Source: an uncultured Chloracidobacterium sp. (GTDB taxonomy: Bacteria > Acidobacteriota > Blastocatellia > Chloracidobacteriales > Chloracidobacteriaceae). Taken from it: DNA of 50,027 nt. The notes below the pieces were generated by a model that saw only the letters and a list, made by a program, of their open reading frames with translations, ran no database searches and was not told the origin of the DNA. The translations under genes were made by a program, and so were the position numbers. Shown here one piece after another: positions 33,606 through 42,306 of this stretch (positions are counted from its first letter, which is position 1; each line of letters opens with the position of its first letter). The stretch covers positions 1 through 50,027 of the forward strand of contig CALCKX010000008.1 in NCBI GenBank assembly GCA_937966115.1, given 5' to 3'.

Positions 33606-34591
33606 CAGTCGTTTCCTAACGTCAGTAGAGTCGAGCCGGCGGCGGAGACGGACGGCGTGGCCGCGGCTTCCGCCGGCTGACTTTTCCAGCGGCGGTGAAT
33701 CCAGAGCCATTGATCAGGGTAGCGCCGCACAATCGCTTCCCACCGGCGCGTCAAGCGCGCCGTGTTCTCCTTGACATCAAAGCTTTCGTCGGCGGTCCGC
33801 GCAAGCGGAACCGCCGCCTCGAAAATCAGCCGGTGCCGCCCGCGCGCGGCGTCCCAAACGAGATAGCCGGGAATGACCGCCGCGCCGGTCCGTCGCGCCA
33901 GGCGCGCCACAAGGGGCGACGTGCAGGCCGGGCGACCGAAGAACTGACAAAACACGCCGTGCCGCGGCTGCACGTGGACATCCGCCAAAATGCCCACCGT
34001 CTCGCCGCGCCGCAGGCTGGAGACCAGCGCCCGCAAGTCGCGGTGCTTGGACAGCACCCGATTGCCGCTCCCGGCGCGGTAGCGCGCCACGAGCGCCTCC
34101 ACCAACGGGTTGTCAATGGGGCGGGCCAGAATCGTCAGCGGATGCCCATAGAGCGCGTGGGCATAGGCGCTCAGCTCCCAGGCGCCCAGGTGCCCGGTGA
34201 AGAAAATCACGCCGCGCCCCTGGGCGCGCGCCGCCTCGAAATGCTCAAAGCCTTCATACTCGACGAGTTCGGCAATGTTGCCCGAATGCAGCTTGGGCAA
34301 TTGGGCAAACTCGCCGAGCAGGCGGCCCAGGTTCGCCACGCAGCCCCAGAGCAAGCGCCGCCGGGCGCGGCGCGGAAGCTCCGGGAAAGCCCTGGCCAGA
34401 TTTTCCATCCCAACCCGCCGCAGGCGCGGCAGCGCGGCCGCCAGCAGCGCGGCCAGCCCGATGCCCAGCCGGCGCGCCCAGGGGCGCGGCAAGCGGCCCA
34501 GCCCGCCCAGGATTGCCGCCACCAGCCGGGCCTCGGCCCGCGCGCGAATCGCGGGCGATGGATTGACAGTCGCCGCTTCGGTCGTTAGCAT
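33605..34591 (-). CDS. LpxL/HtrB-like lipid A acyltransferase family protein
   Basis: The ATG at 34591 (MLTTEAATVNPSP) gives 328 residues. A longer frame reaches back through tRNA-Cys on the other strand and cannot be correct. The HX4E catalytic motif is seen in FFTGHLGAWELSAYAH, within an inner-membrane protein with an N-terminal hydrophobic segment. Later motifs (GETVGILADVHVQPRHG) fit the family. It would transfer a secondary acyl chain to a lipid A precursor, implying a Gram-negative outer membrane. It is translationally coupled to the propeller gene through TGATG. Confidence 0.88.
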   Translation of the reverse strand: MLTTEAATVNPSPAIRARAEARLVAAILGGLGRLPRPWARRLGIGLAALLAAALPRLRRVGMENLARAFPELPRRARRRLLWGCVANLGRLLGEFAQLPKLHSGNIAELVEYEGFEHFEAARAQGRGVIFFTGHLGAWELSAYAHALYGHPLTILARPIDNPLVEALVARYRAGSGNRVLSKHRDLRALVSSLRRGETVGILADVHVQPRHGVFCQFFGRPACTSPLVARLARRTGAAVIPGYLVWDAARGRHRLIFEAAVPLARTADESFDVKENTARLTRRWEAIVRRYPDQWLWIHRRWKSQPAEAAATPSVSAAGSTLLTLGND

Positions 34592-34643
34592 CGCTTGCTC
34601 AATGCGAGCGGCCGCGCCTGGTCGCTCGCCCGTCGGCGCGGGC

Positions 34644-34718
34644 GGTGGCGTAGCCAAGTGGTAAGGCACGGGTCTGCAAAACCCCTATTCGTCGGTTCGA
34701 TTCCGACCGCCACCTCCA
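34644..34718 (+). tRNA. tRNA-Cys (GCA anticodon)
   Basis: Acceptor GGTGGCG (34644-34650) pairs with CGCCACC (34708-34714). The discriminator is U at 34715, as expected for cysteine tRNA, and CCA is encoded at 34716-34718. The anticodon loop CTGCAAA has GCA at 34676-34678. The T arm GTCGG-TTCGATT-CCGAC is perfect. Confidence 0.95.
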
Positions 34719-34780
34719 GTCGTCGGCAAGCGCCGCGCCGGAAGCGGCGCCTTCCCCCGTCTATCGCTGGAACACTCGCC

Positions 34781-35107
34781 ATGGCTTCAGATTTCTTTGT
34801 CGGCATCTCTTGCACGCTGATCATTACCGTCCTGCTGTTGGCGCTAGCGCGCATTTCGGCTGTTCGCGTCAAGAAAGGCGCGAGCCTGTACCGCGCCTCG
34901 ATCCAGCCCTTGCTCTTTATGTCCGCCGTGTTGCTCCTGCTGTATCTGGCGAACCTAGCCCTGATTCATCTCCTGACGGCGGCGGGCGCGCGCGGCGATG
35001 CGGCGCTGTACGCCGTCCTGCTCCTCGACGATATCTTGGCCTGCACGCTCCTGCTGACCATGTTCCGTCGCAACGCGCTGCGCCAGGCGGCCAAAACGCT
35101 CAAGTAG
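34781..35107 (+). CDS. small three-helix membrane protein
   Basis: This 108-residue protein has three hydrophobic segments (about 5-25, 43-66 and 75-95) and a basic C-terminus (FRRNALRQAAKTLK). I recognise no family. It starts 62 bp after tRNA-Cys and ends 17 bp from the convergent diadenylate cyclase gene. The start ATG has no clear ribosome binding site. The longer frame overlaps the tRNA and is rejected. GC-ending codon use resembles that of neighbouring genes, which supports coding. Confidence 0.6.
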   Translation: MASDFFVGISCTLIITVLLLALARISAVRVKKGASLYRASIQPLLFMSAVLLLLYLANLALIHLLTAAGARGDAALYAVLLLDDILACTLLLTMFRRNALRQAAKTLK

Positions 35108-35124
35108 GCGGCCGCGGCTGGCCT

Positions 35125-37041
35125 CTATGGCGAGCGATAGCTGACATCGCCGGGGCTGACCGTCACGATGGATACCCGCCCTTCCAGATCGGCCGGAGGG
35201 CGAATGACGACCGGGCGGCGGGACGGGCGCTCCGGCAAGCCCTCATCCCCAATCAAGGCTTGGAAATCGCGCCCGCGGAGCTTTTCCACAATGGATTTTG
35301 GCCCCTCCACCGTCACTTCAATCCGCGTCGCGGGCGCGCCGGGCGCGTCCAGGATGACATCCAGGCGGCGACGCGCGATGACCGGGCGAATCGTCACCTT
35401 CACCTCGACTTCCTGCGCTCCGACAATCTCGATCCGCGGATCCTTGACATCCACCTTGTACCGCTCGGCGAATGACCGGTCGTGAATGTTGAGCCAGATG
35501 GTCTCTGTGCCGACGGATTGAAGGGCGTACACCTGGGACTCCGGCCCCCGCAGGACCGTCGCCGGCGGAGACACTTGATACTCCGCAATCTCGCAGTCCA
35601 CGGGCAGGGTGCCGCGAAAGTTCGGGCGGATGTCAACCTGGCGATTGACCTGCCGCTCCAGGCTGAGAGTGAGCCGGGACGGCTCGATTTCGAGAATTTC
35701 AACGTTGGCGGGCTTGGCGATGTGCGCGTCCTCGCGCAGGATAATCACCCGGTCGCCGGAGTTTTTGCCGTCCAGCGGAACGGTAATGACAAACGACTCC
35801 GGGCGCAGGCGCTCCACCACGTCGCGCGGGCCGCGCACCCGTAGCGTGACTTCGCGCGCCTCATTTCCATTGGCAATCACCAGGTCCTCCCGCAAGCCCT
35901 GGTAGTTGATCGGCACGCCGCGCAGGACAAACGGGATGGCGTCCTGCTTAGTGGCCGAAAGCCACAGCGCGCTCGTCATCAGCGCGGCAATGAGCTTGAG
36001 GGCAAAGTTCTCGAACGCCAGCGCCCGACCTTTTTCGCCCAGCCAGTCGAGCCAGTGCCGCCCCTGTTGCCAGATAGCCGCCACATCGAGCGCGCCGCGC
36101 TCGCGCAGGCGCGCCGAGCGCCCGTCGCCGATGAGCGCCGGCGTCCCGGCCGCCGGCGTCCCGCTGGTCTCGCTCGGCAATTCGGTCGTTGCAAAGTCCA
36201 CGCTGGAGCTATCCTCGACCAGCATCGGCGCGCGCCGGCGCCGCGCCGGGGGCGCGCCGCCGGCGGTTGCGTTCAGCGCCCGCGACAGCAACGCGCGAAC
36301 TTCCCGAATCCCAAGCCCGCGCTTGATTTGGCCGCCTTCGACGCACGACACCATGCCGGTCTCCTCGGAGACGACAATCACGAAGGCGTCGCTTTCCTCC
36401 GTGATGCCAATCGCCGAGCGATGGCGCGTGCCCGTGTCTTTCGAGAGCCGCGGATTGAGCGTGAGCGGCAAAAAGCAGCTCGCCGCGGCAATCCGATCCC
36501 GGCGAATGATCACTGCCCCGTCGTGCAGCGGCGCTTCCGGGTTGAAAATGTTGATCAGCAGGTCATAGCCCACGATGGCGTCGAGCTTGACGCCGCGCGC
36601 GATGTATTCATCGAGGTTGTCCTGACGCTCGAACACAATCAAAGCGCCGGTCTTTTTCGCGGCAAAGGTCGTCACGGCGAGCAAGACGCCCTCATAGGCC
36701 GTCGCGGGCGACTTGGGCGATCGCCATCCAAAACGCGCCGGGAGGCGAATGTTTCGCCCAAAGTTCGCAAAAGCCGACCGAATTTCGTTTTGGAACAGCA
36801 CGACGACGGCAAAGCCGACATAGAGCAGGCTATGGCGAATGACAAACTCCAGCGTCGGCAGGCGCAGCCAGTGGGAAGCCTGGTAAAGAATCGCCACAAT
36901 CCCAATCCCAATCGCAATTTGCGCCGCCCGCGTCCCCTTGAGGAGCTTCAAAACCTCATAGACGACCAAAAACACCAAAATCAGATCAATGGCGGTGGCG
37001 AGCCAGGACTGCCCAAGCCAGTGAATGAGTGTCGTCAGCAC
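35125..37041 (-). CDS. diadenylate cyclase CdaA fused to YbbR/CdaR-like regulator domains
   Basis: This 638-residue membrane protein makes the second messenger c-di-AMP from two ATP. The N-terminal part has three membrane helices (about 13-33, 42-55, 70-85) and the DAC domain at about 115-258 with the catalytic motifs D174-G-A and R206-H-R-S-A. This matches CdaA/DacA (usual length 270-290). After a Pro/Arg-rich linker a further helix (about 347-363) anchors a region from about 366 to 638 with YbbR-like repeats such as VTLRVRGPRDVVERLRPESF and IEVTVEGPKSIVEKLRGRDF. In Firmicutes CdaR/YbbR is a separate membrane regulator of CdaA; here the two are one chain. Confidence 0.9.
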   Translation of the reverse strand: MLTTLIHWLGQSWLATAIDLILVFLVVYEVLKLLKGTRAAQIAIGIGIVAILYQASHWLRLPTLEFVIRHSLLYVGFAVVVLFQNEIRSAFANFGRNIRLPARFGWRSPKSPATAYEGVLLAVTTFAAKKTGALIVFERQDNLDEYIARGVKLDAIVGYDLLINIFNPEAPLHDGAVIIRRDRIAAASCFLPLTLNPRLSKDTGTRHRSAIGITEESDAFVIVVSEETGMVSCVEGGQIKRGLGIREVRALLSRALNATAGGAPPARRRRAPMLVEDSSSVDFATTELPSETSGTPAAGTPALIGDGRSARLRERGALDVAAIWQQGRHWLDWLGEKGRALAFENFALKLIAALMTSALWLSATKQDAIPFVLRGVPINYQGLREDLVIANGNEAREVTLRVRGPRDVVERLRPESFVITVPLDGKNSGDRVIILREDAHIAKPANVEILEIEPSRLTLSLERQVNRQVDIRPNFRGTLPVDCEIAEYQVSPPATVLRGPESQVYALQSVGTETIWLNIHDRSFAERYKVDVKDPRIEIVGAQEVEVKVTIRPVIARRRLDVILDAPGAPATRIEVTVEGPKSIVEKLRGRDFQALIGDEGLPERPSRRPVVIRPPADLEGRVSIVTVSPGDVSYRSP

Positions 37042-37147
37042 GAGCGGCGCGTTTCCTTTGCGTCAGAATGCCCTGAGCAGGAGGCCCGGGGCGCGCCCTG
37101 GGCGGCTTTTACAATCGAGCCTGGAAGATGAGATTTTCGGACCGCGC

Positions 37148-38446
37148 TCATGCGAGGCGCCCATCATGCGCGACGAACCTGACGACGCGCGCATAACCGC
37201 AGGCCGCAACGCCTGCGCCGGCATAGTACAGCATATCCAATGGCCAGCGCGCGGGCGAAAGCAGCCAGAACAAAGCCAAATACGCGAGCGAGCCGACCAT
37301 CGCGAGCGGCCAGTGCAGATGCCTGACCGTTACAGCATAAGCGACCGCGAAGGAAAGCGACAAGACGTGCGGACCGTAGCCAAGCCCCTCCGGGCGGATC
37401 GCTTCCAGCCACCACAGCGCGAGGTAGCCGATCGCCAGCCCGCGCAGAAAACGCTGGGCGTCGTAGTAGCTCGTCCAATGGAATGGAAACAACACGCTGG
37501 CCAAAACCAGCCCCAGCAGCCATGCCTTGGCATCGAGAAAGGCGGCCTGCGCGCTTGGGGCGACAAAGGCGGCGACCGCCCACGGATAGCTTGCCGCCAG
37601 CCAGGCCGGCAGCGCCAAGTCGCGGAGAACCTTGGTCATTCGCCCCTGCGGGAGAAACCAAATATCCAGCAACACATACGCGAGATAAGCCGCCGTCGGC
37701 AGCGCGAGCGCCCAGCTCGCTCCGGCAAGCCCAAGGCCAGCCAGCCAAGCCCAGACCGGGATGCGCTCATATGAGCGCAGCGCCCAGGCTGGGCGGCTGT
37801 AAAGCTCGGCGCGCTTGGCGCCAACCTTCAGCGCCGGCAGAAGCCGCCGCTCGATGGATTGCCGCAGCTGCTCCGTGAGCGCCTGCGCCAGCGCCGGCTC
37901 CTCCGCGGCCGTCGCGCCCGCGACGGCCGGCGGGCGAAGCGGCGGATGATACTTGACCGTAATTTTCCGCGGCAGCGGCAGCCATTGCCCGCGCGGCCAG
38001 GCGGCCCGCGCCCCGGCAATCGTCACCGGCACGAGCGGACATTGCGCGGCAATCGCCAGCCGCGCCGCGCCAGACTTGAGCAGCGCATTCATGCGCGCTT
38101 CCTTGGAAAGCCCGGCCTCAGGAAAAATCCCCAGCGCGTCGCCATCCCGCAGCACTTGAAGGGCTTGCAAGAAAGCCTGCTGATCGCGCTTGGTCGTGTC
38201 CACGGGAAAAGCCCCGAAGAAACGAATCAACGGGCCGAGGAGCGGTATTGCGAACAGCTTATCCCAGGCAATGAAGCGAATCCGTCGCCGAACGGGCAGC
38301 GAAATGAGCACTGGGTCGAGGTAGCTTGGATGGTTTCCGGCTAGAATCGCCGCCCCGGTCAGGGGCACATTCTCGACGCCAACGTACTCGAGCGTGAAAG
38401 CCACGCGAAACAGGGCGTGGACGATGAGTTTGAGGGCCCAGAGCAA
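37148..38446 (-). CDS. PlsC-like 1-acylglycerol-phosphate acyltransferase with membrane extension
   Basis: The N-terminal 200 residues are a PlsC-type acyltransferase with the HX4D motif in AGNHPSYLD and an FPEA variant of the FPEG motif (GIFPEAGLSKEAR). It would acylate lysophosphatidic acid or a related acceptor. The remaining 220 residues hold about six hydrophobic helices, which standard PlsC proteins lack; this part is unrecognised. Total length is 432 against the family's usual 240-260. It is upstream of, and on the same strand as, the diadenylate cyclase, separated by 106 bp. Whether the C-terminus adds another activity is unknown. Confidence 0.8.
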   Translation of the reverse strand: MLWALKLIVHALFRVAFTLEYVGVENVPLTGAAILAGNHPSYLDPVLISLPVRRRIRFIAWDKLFAIPLLGPLIRFFGAFPVDTTKRDQQAFLQALQVLRDGDALGIFPEAGLSKEARMNALLKSGAARLAIAAQCPLVPVTIAGARAAWPRGQWLPLPRKITVKYHPPLRPPAVAGATAAEEPALAQALTEQLRQSIERRLLPALKVGAKRAELYSRPAWALRSYERIPVWAWLAGLGLAGASWALALPTAAYLAYVLLDIWFLPQGRMTKVLRDLALPAWLAASYPWAVAAFVAPSAQAAFLDAKAWLLGLVLASVLFPFHWTSYYDAQRFLRGLAIGYLALWWLEAIRPEGLGYGPHVLSLSFAVAYAVTVRHLHWPLAMVGSLAYLALFWLLSPARWPLDMLYYAGAGVAACGYARVVRFVAHDGRLA

Positions 38447-38531
38447 AGGCGGTCCTCATTCGCGGGCAGCTTGCCGCCCAGTCACGGCTAGCGCGCGCCC
38501 AACCCGAAGCTGACTGGGTCAGCGCGTCGCT

Positions 38532-38966
38532 TTAGGCGCGGCCCGTCAGCGAGCGCAGCTCGGATTTGAGCTTTTCGATTTGGATGATCTTTTCCGCGAC
38601 CTGCTCGAACAAGTCGCGCCGCGCCGCGATGCCCTCGCCAATCAGGTAGGTTGCGGCCTCGGAGCGGTTGGCGAAGATGCCGGCCTGGACGAGCATCTCA
38701 ATCGAGCGCATGGCGTCTTCGGAAAGGTGCGCCGTCACATTCAGATCGCGGCTCGAGAGCGCCTGCTGGATGGCTGCCCCAATAGAGCCAGGCAGCTTCC
38801 CAATCGACTCCGGCAGCGTTTTGGCCAGCTCGCGGACGGAACTGGTGATTTCCTCGATCGCGCCTTTCGGCTCTTCGCTCGGCGCGCTGGATGAAGCCCC
38901 GGATAACGGCGCGGCATCATCCTTGCGCTCAATGATGACGACTTTGCGTTCCTCAGGCGTGGCCAT
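38532..38966 (-). CDS. small protein with RHH-like C-terminus
   Basis: The ATG at 38966 has GGAGG about eight bases upstream and gives 144 residues (MATPEERKVVIIERKDD). The N-terminal 70 residues are charged and probably disordered. The C-terminal half, LNVTAHLSEDAMRSIEMLVQ then GIFANRSEAATYLIGEG, has the strand-helix-helix pattern of ribbon-helix-helix (CopG/MetJ-like) proteins, followed by a coiled tail. It could bind DNA, but no operator is evident, and no toxin gene is adjacent. I do not recognise a named family. Confidence 0.6.
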   Translation of the reverse strand: MATPEERKVVIIERKDDAAPLSGASSSAPSEEPKGAIEEITSSVRELAKTLPESIGKLPGSIGAAIQQALSSRDLNVTAHLSEDAMRSIEMLVQAGIFANRSEAATYLIGEGIAARRDLFEQVAEKIIQIEKLKSELRSLTGRA

Positions 38967-39337
38967 GGCGAAAACCTCCAGTTTAAAATCTTGCCGGCGC
39001 AAAGGTTACTCCGTCGCTCCGGCTTCCGCAAACGCTGCCAGGCGAAATCGAGGCAAGAGCGAAAGACATCTCGCGCTTCGGCGAGACGTTGGCAAGCAAG
39101 GCGCGCCGGCGCGCGAGACGTCGGGTCCAAAGCTTCTCCTCCGCCATCGCCTGCGCGCTTTTCAGTCCTGGGAAAGCCTCGGGGCGCCGCCGTTTTACAG
39201 CCGGGCGTCGCTCCGGCTAGCATCTCCGGTAGCGCGCCATGACGCCCAAGCCTCCGCCTAGCCGCGGGGCGAGCAGCCTGCGGGCGAGCGCCCCGCGCCT
39301 CCGACGCAGCGGGCATCTGGCCCGGGGCAATCGAGCC
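38967..39337. other. 371-bp divergent intergenic region
   Basis: It separates the RHH-like gene from the methyltransferase. It is very GC-rich and carries a 9-bp inverted repeat, CGCGGGGCG (39263-39271) with CGCCCCGCG (39289-39297). I see no clear promoter or coding sequence. A frame on the plus strand runs into the methyltransferase, but its first 33 codons look random. Confidence 0.45.
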
Positions 39338-39955
39338 ATGAGCCAATTCGCCGAAAACTACGACGCTTGCATGCGCCCGCTTGAACGGCGCATTTTCGAG
39401 GCGCGCCGGCGGCGGCTCATCCCGCTGGCGACCGGCGACGCCATTGAAATTGGCGGCGGCACAGGCGCGAATCTTCCGTTCTACCAGCGCGTCCGGTCGC
39501 TGACGTTCACCGACCGCGACCCGACCATGCTGCGCCTCGCGCAGGCCAAGCCGCGCCCGAGCGCCCTGCCGACGACATTTCTCGAAGCGGCCGCCGAGGC
39601 GCTGCCCTTTCCCGACGCCAGCTTTGACACGGCCATCGTCACGCTGACGCTGTGTAGCGTCGCCGATCCCCAGCGGGCGCTGGCTGAAATCCGCCGCGTT
39701 CTGCGACCGGGCGGAGCGCTCCTCGCCCTGGAGCACATCCGCCCGCCAGGGCTGCTAGGCTATGTCGCCGACGCGCTGACGCCTCTTCAAAAGCGTCTGG
39801 CCGCCGGTTGCCACCTCAACCGCGCCACCTGCCGCGCCATCGCGGACGCCGGCTTTATCATCGAGCGCGAGACGCGCTCGCTGCTCGACATCGTGGCGGA
39901 AATCCAGGCCGTCGCGCCACGGCCGGCGCGGACCGACGACAAGAGGCTCGCCTGA
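39338..39955 (+). CDS. class I SAM-dependent methyltransferase
   Basis: The start MSQFAENYDACMRPLERR at 39338 gives 205 residues; 99 bases of open frame upstream are excluded as arginine-rich and unlike the family. The SAM-binding glycine motif is AIEIGGGTGANLP (about residues 35-47), and motif III is ALAEIRRVLRPGGALLALEH. The N-terminus and the terminal helix resemble UbiE/phosphatidylethanolamine N-methyltransferase relatives, so a small-molecule or lipid acceptor is plausible. Its stop codon lies within a strong terminator hairpin. Confidence 0.85.
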   Translation: MSQFAENYDACMRPLERRIFEARRRRLIPLATGDAIEIGGGTGANLPFYQRVRSLTFTDRDPTMLRLAQAKPRPSALPTTFLEAAAEALPFPDASFDTAIVTLTLCSVADPQRALAEIRRVLRPGGALLALEHIRPPGLLGYVADALTPLQKRLAAGCHLNRATCRAIADAGFIIERETRSLLDIVAEIQAVAPRPARTDDKRLA

Positions 39956-39990
39956 CCAGGGTCAGGCGAGCCTCCTTCATTTTTTCTTTG
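39944..39990 (+). terminator. strong intrinsic terminator after the methyltransferase
   Basis: AGGCTCGCCTGACC (39944-39957) and GGTCAGGCGAGCCT (39960-39973) are perfect complements, followed by CATTTTTTCTTTG, a clear U-tract. It overlaps the end of the methyltransferase and separates it from the pentose phosphate block. Confidence 0.9.
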
Positions 39991-40116
39991 CCTTCGCTCG
40001 GCTAGTCAAACAGGATAGCGGCGGCTCTTACCATTCTCGTTTCCTAAAAACCCGCTTCTTAAAAAACCCGCTGGTCCCTTCCCTGGTCGTCCCCGTCAGG
40101 CGGAAAGGAACTGTCT

Positions 40117-42171
40117 ATGTCGCAGTCCATAGAAACGCTGGCTATCAACACAATTCGGACGCTGTCGATGGATGCCGTCCAAGCGGCGCGCTCCGGGCAT
40201 CCCGGCACGCCCATGGCCATGGCTCCGGTGGCCTACACGCTCTGGAACGATTTTCTTCGCTTCGACCCCGAGGACCCCATCTGGCCCAACCGCGACCGAT
40301 TCGCGCTTTCGATGGGCCATGCCTCGATGCTGCTTTACTCGTTGCTTCACCTGACGGAGACCAAAGCCGTCAATGCCAAGTACGAAACGACCGGCGCGCC
40401 ATCGGTGAGCCTGGACGACATCAAGAAGTTCCGCCAGCTCGACAGCAAATGCCCTGGGCACCCTGAATACCGCTGGACCTCCGGCGTCGAGACCACGACC
40501 GGCCCGCTCGGGCAAGGCGTCGCCACGAGCGTCGGCATGGCGATCGCCTCGCAATGGCTCGGCAGCTACTTCAACCGTCCCGGCTTCGAGATGTTTAATT
40601 TCCGGGTTTACGCGCTGTGCGGCGACGGCTGCCTTATGGAAGGCATTTCACAGGAGGCGCTGTCGCTGGCCGGGCACCTGAAGCTCTCGAATTTGTGCTG
40701 GATTTACGACAACAACAAGATCACCATCGAGGGCCATACCGACTGGGCGTTTAGCGAGGATGTGGCGACGCGCTTCATGGCCGGCGGCTGGAACGTCACC
40801 CGCGTCGGCGACGCCAACGATACCGCGATGCTCCGGCGCGCGTTCAACACGGCCATCAAAGAGCGCGAGCGCCCGACGCTGATCATCGTTGACAGTCACA
40901 TCGCCTGGGGCGCGCCTAACAAGCAAGACACCCACGCGGCGCATGGCGAGCCGCTCGGCGAAGAGGAAATCCGCCTGACCAAGCGCAACTACGGCTGGCC
41001 CGAGGACGCGCGCTTCCACGTGCCGGACGAGGTGCGGGCGCACTTCCGCGACGGCATCGGCAAGCGCGGGCGGGAGCTGCGCAACGACTGGATGGCGCGC
41101 TTCGCGGCCTACCGCGAAGCTTACCCCGACCTGGCCGACCAGATGCTCAAGGCTCAGAAGCGCGAGCTGCCGCAGGGCTGGGACGCCGAGCTGCCGACCT
41201 TCCCGCCGGACGCGAAAGGTATCGCCGGACGCGACGCCTCGGCCAAGGTTCTCAATGCCGTGGCCAAAAACTTCCCCTGGCTTATCGGCGGCTCGGCCGA
41301 CCTTGCGCCCTCGACCAAGACTCGCCTGGCTTTTGAAGGGGCGGGCGACTTTCTGGCGGGATCCTACGGCGGGCGCAACTTTCACTTCGGCGTCCGCGAA
41401 CACGCCATGAGCGCCATCCTCAACGGGCTGTCGCTCGCCAAGACGCGCCCCTATGGCTCGGGCTTCCTAATTTTTTCCGACTACTCGCGCCCGGCCATTC
41501 GCCTGAGCGCCCTGATGGAGCTGCCGACCATTCACATCTTCACCCATGACTCGATTGGCGTTGGCGAGGACGGCCCGACGCACCAGCCCATCGAGCAGCT
41601 TGCCGGCTTGCGCTCAATCCCGGGGCTGCATGTCTTCCGCCCGGCGGACGCCAACGAAGTCGTCGAGTGCTGGAAAGTCATCCTGCGCCTCAAGCATGAG
41701 CCGGCGGCGCTGGTTCTCAGTCGGCAGCCGATTCCGACGCTGGATCGCGGCGTTTACGCCAGCGCCGAGCTGGCGCGGTTCGGAGCCTACGCGCTGGCCG
41801 ACAGCGGCGACACGCCGGAAGTCATCCTGCTGGCGACTGGCTCGGAAGTCGCGCTGTGCGTGGCGGCGTACGAGCGATTGACCGCCGATGGGCACCGCGC
41901 GCGGGTGGTGAGCATGCCCTGCTGGTCGCTGTTCGAGCGGCACAGCGAGGCATACCACGAGTCCGTGATTCCCTCCCGGGTGCGCGCCCGCGTCGCGGTC
42001 GAGCTGGCCTCGACCTTCGGCTGGGGACGCTACGTGACGAGCCAGCGCCAGATTATCGGCATGAAAACCTTCGGCGCGAGCGCGCCACTCAAGGAAGTCA
42101 CAAGGAAGTTCGGCTTCACCGTCGAGGCGATTGTCGAAGCCGCCAAGCGTGAGATTGAAGCCTGTCAGTAA
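40117..42171 (+). CDS. tkt: transketolase 1
   Basis: This 684-residue thiamine diphosphate enzyme transfers two-carbon ketol units between ketose and aldose phosphates. The TPP site G169-D-G is in the E. coli-like context CGDGCLMEGIS, and the catalytic glutamate is E428 in FGVREHAM. The sugar-binding histidines appear in SGHPGTPMAMAP, MGHASMLLYS and [17 protein letters not shown]. The length matches the usual 660-690. AGGAAC lies shortly before the ATG. The first gene of the pentose phosphate block; it differs clearly from the second transketolase, so the pair is not a recent duplication. Confidence 0.95.
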   Translation: MSQSIETLAINTIRTLSMDAVQAARSGHPGTPMAMAPVAYTLWNDFLRFDPEDPIWPNRDRFALSMGHASMLLYSLLHLTETKAVNAKYETTGAPSVSLDDIKKFRQLDSKCPGHPEYRWTSGVETTTGPLGQGVATSVGMAIASQWLGSYFNRPGFEMFNFRVYALCGDGCLMEGISQEALSLAGHLKLSNLCWIYDNNKITIEGHTDWAFSEDVATRFMAGGWNVTRVGDANDTAMLRRAFNTAIKERERPTLIIVDSHIAWGAPNKQDTHAAHGEPLGEEEIRLTKRNYGWPEDARFHVPDEVRAHFRDGIGKRGRELRNDWMARFAAYREAYPDLADQMLKAQKRELPQGWDAELPTFPPDAKGIAGRDASAKVLNAVAKNFPWLIGGSADLAPSTKTRLAFEGAGDFLAGSYGGRNFHFGVREHAMSAILNGLSLAKTRPYGSGFLIFSDYSRPAIRLSALMELPTIHIFTHDSIGVGEDGPTHQPIEQLAGLRSIPGLHVFRPADANEVVECWKVILRLKHEPAALVLSRQPIPTLDRGVYASAELARFGAYALADSGDTPEVILLATGSEVALCVAAYERLTADGHRARVVSMPCWSLFERHSEAYHESVIPSRVRARVAVELASTFGWGRYVTSQRQIIGMKTFGASAPLKEVTRKFGFTVEAIVEAAKREIEACQ

Positions 42172-42186
42172 CGCGATATCGCGAAA

Positions 42187-42227
42187 GGGTCAAAGCCTCC
42201 CGCCATTTTTCGGAGAGGTTTTGACCC
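42187..42227 (+). terminator. terminator-like hairpin after transketolase 1
   Basis: GGGTCAAAGCCTC (42187-42199) pairs with GAGGTTTTGACCC (42215-42227), thirteen positions with one G-U pair. A short inner CCG/CGG stem closes part of the loop. No long U-tract follows. Confidence 0.6.
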
Positions 42228-42275
42228 ATCCTTCCGCGACTTCATCCAAGAAATAGCCTCAATTTCGATTTCACC

Positions 42276-42306
42276 TTGACCGCTAGCCAAACAAATCAAG
42301 TAAAAT
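42276..42306 (+). promoter_or_regulatory. possible promoter in the transketolase spacer
   Basis: TTGACC (42276-42281) and TAAAAT (42301-42306) match five of six consensus bases each, but the spacer is 19 bp, longer than optimal. If used, it gives a leader of about 750 bases before transketolase 2. Confidence 0.3.

Noticed and set aside
34592-34669. Extended N-terminus of the LpxL-like gene
   Set aside because: The extension would be encoded from the tRNA-Cys sequence on the opposite strand and has no family similarity.
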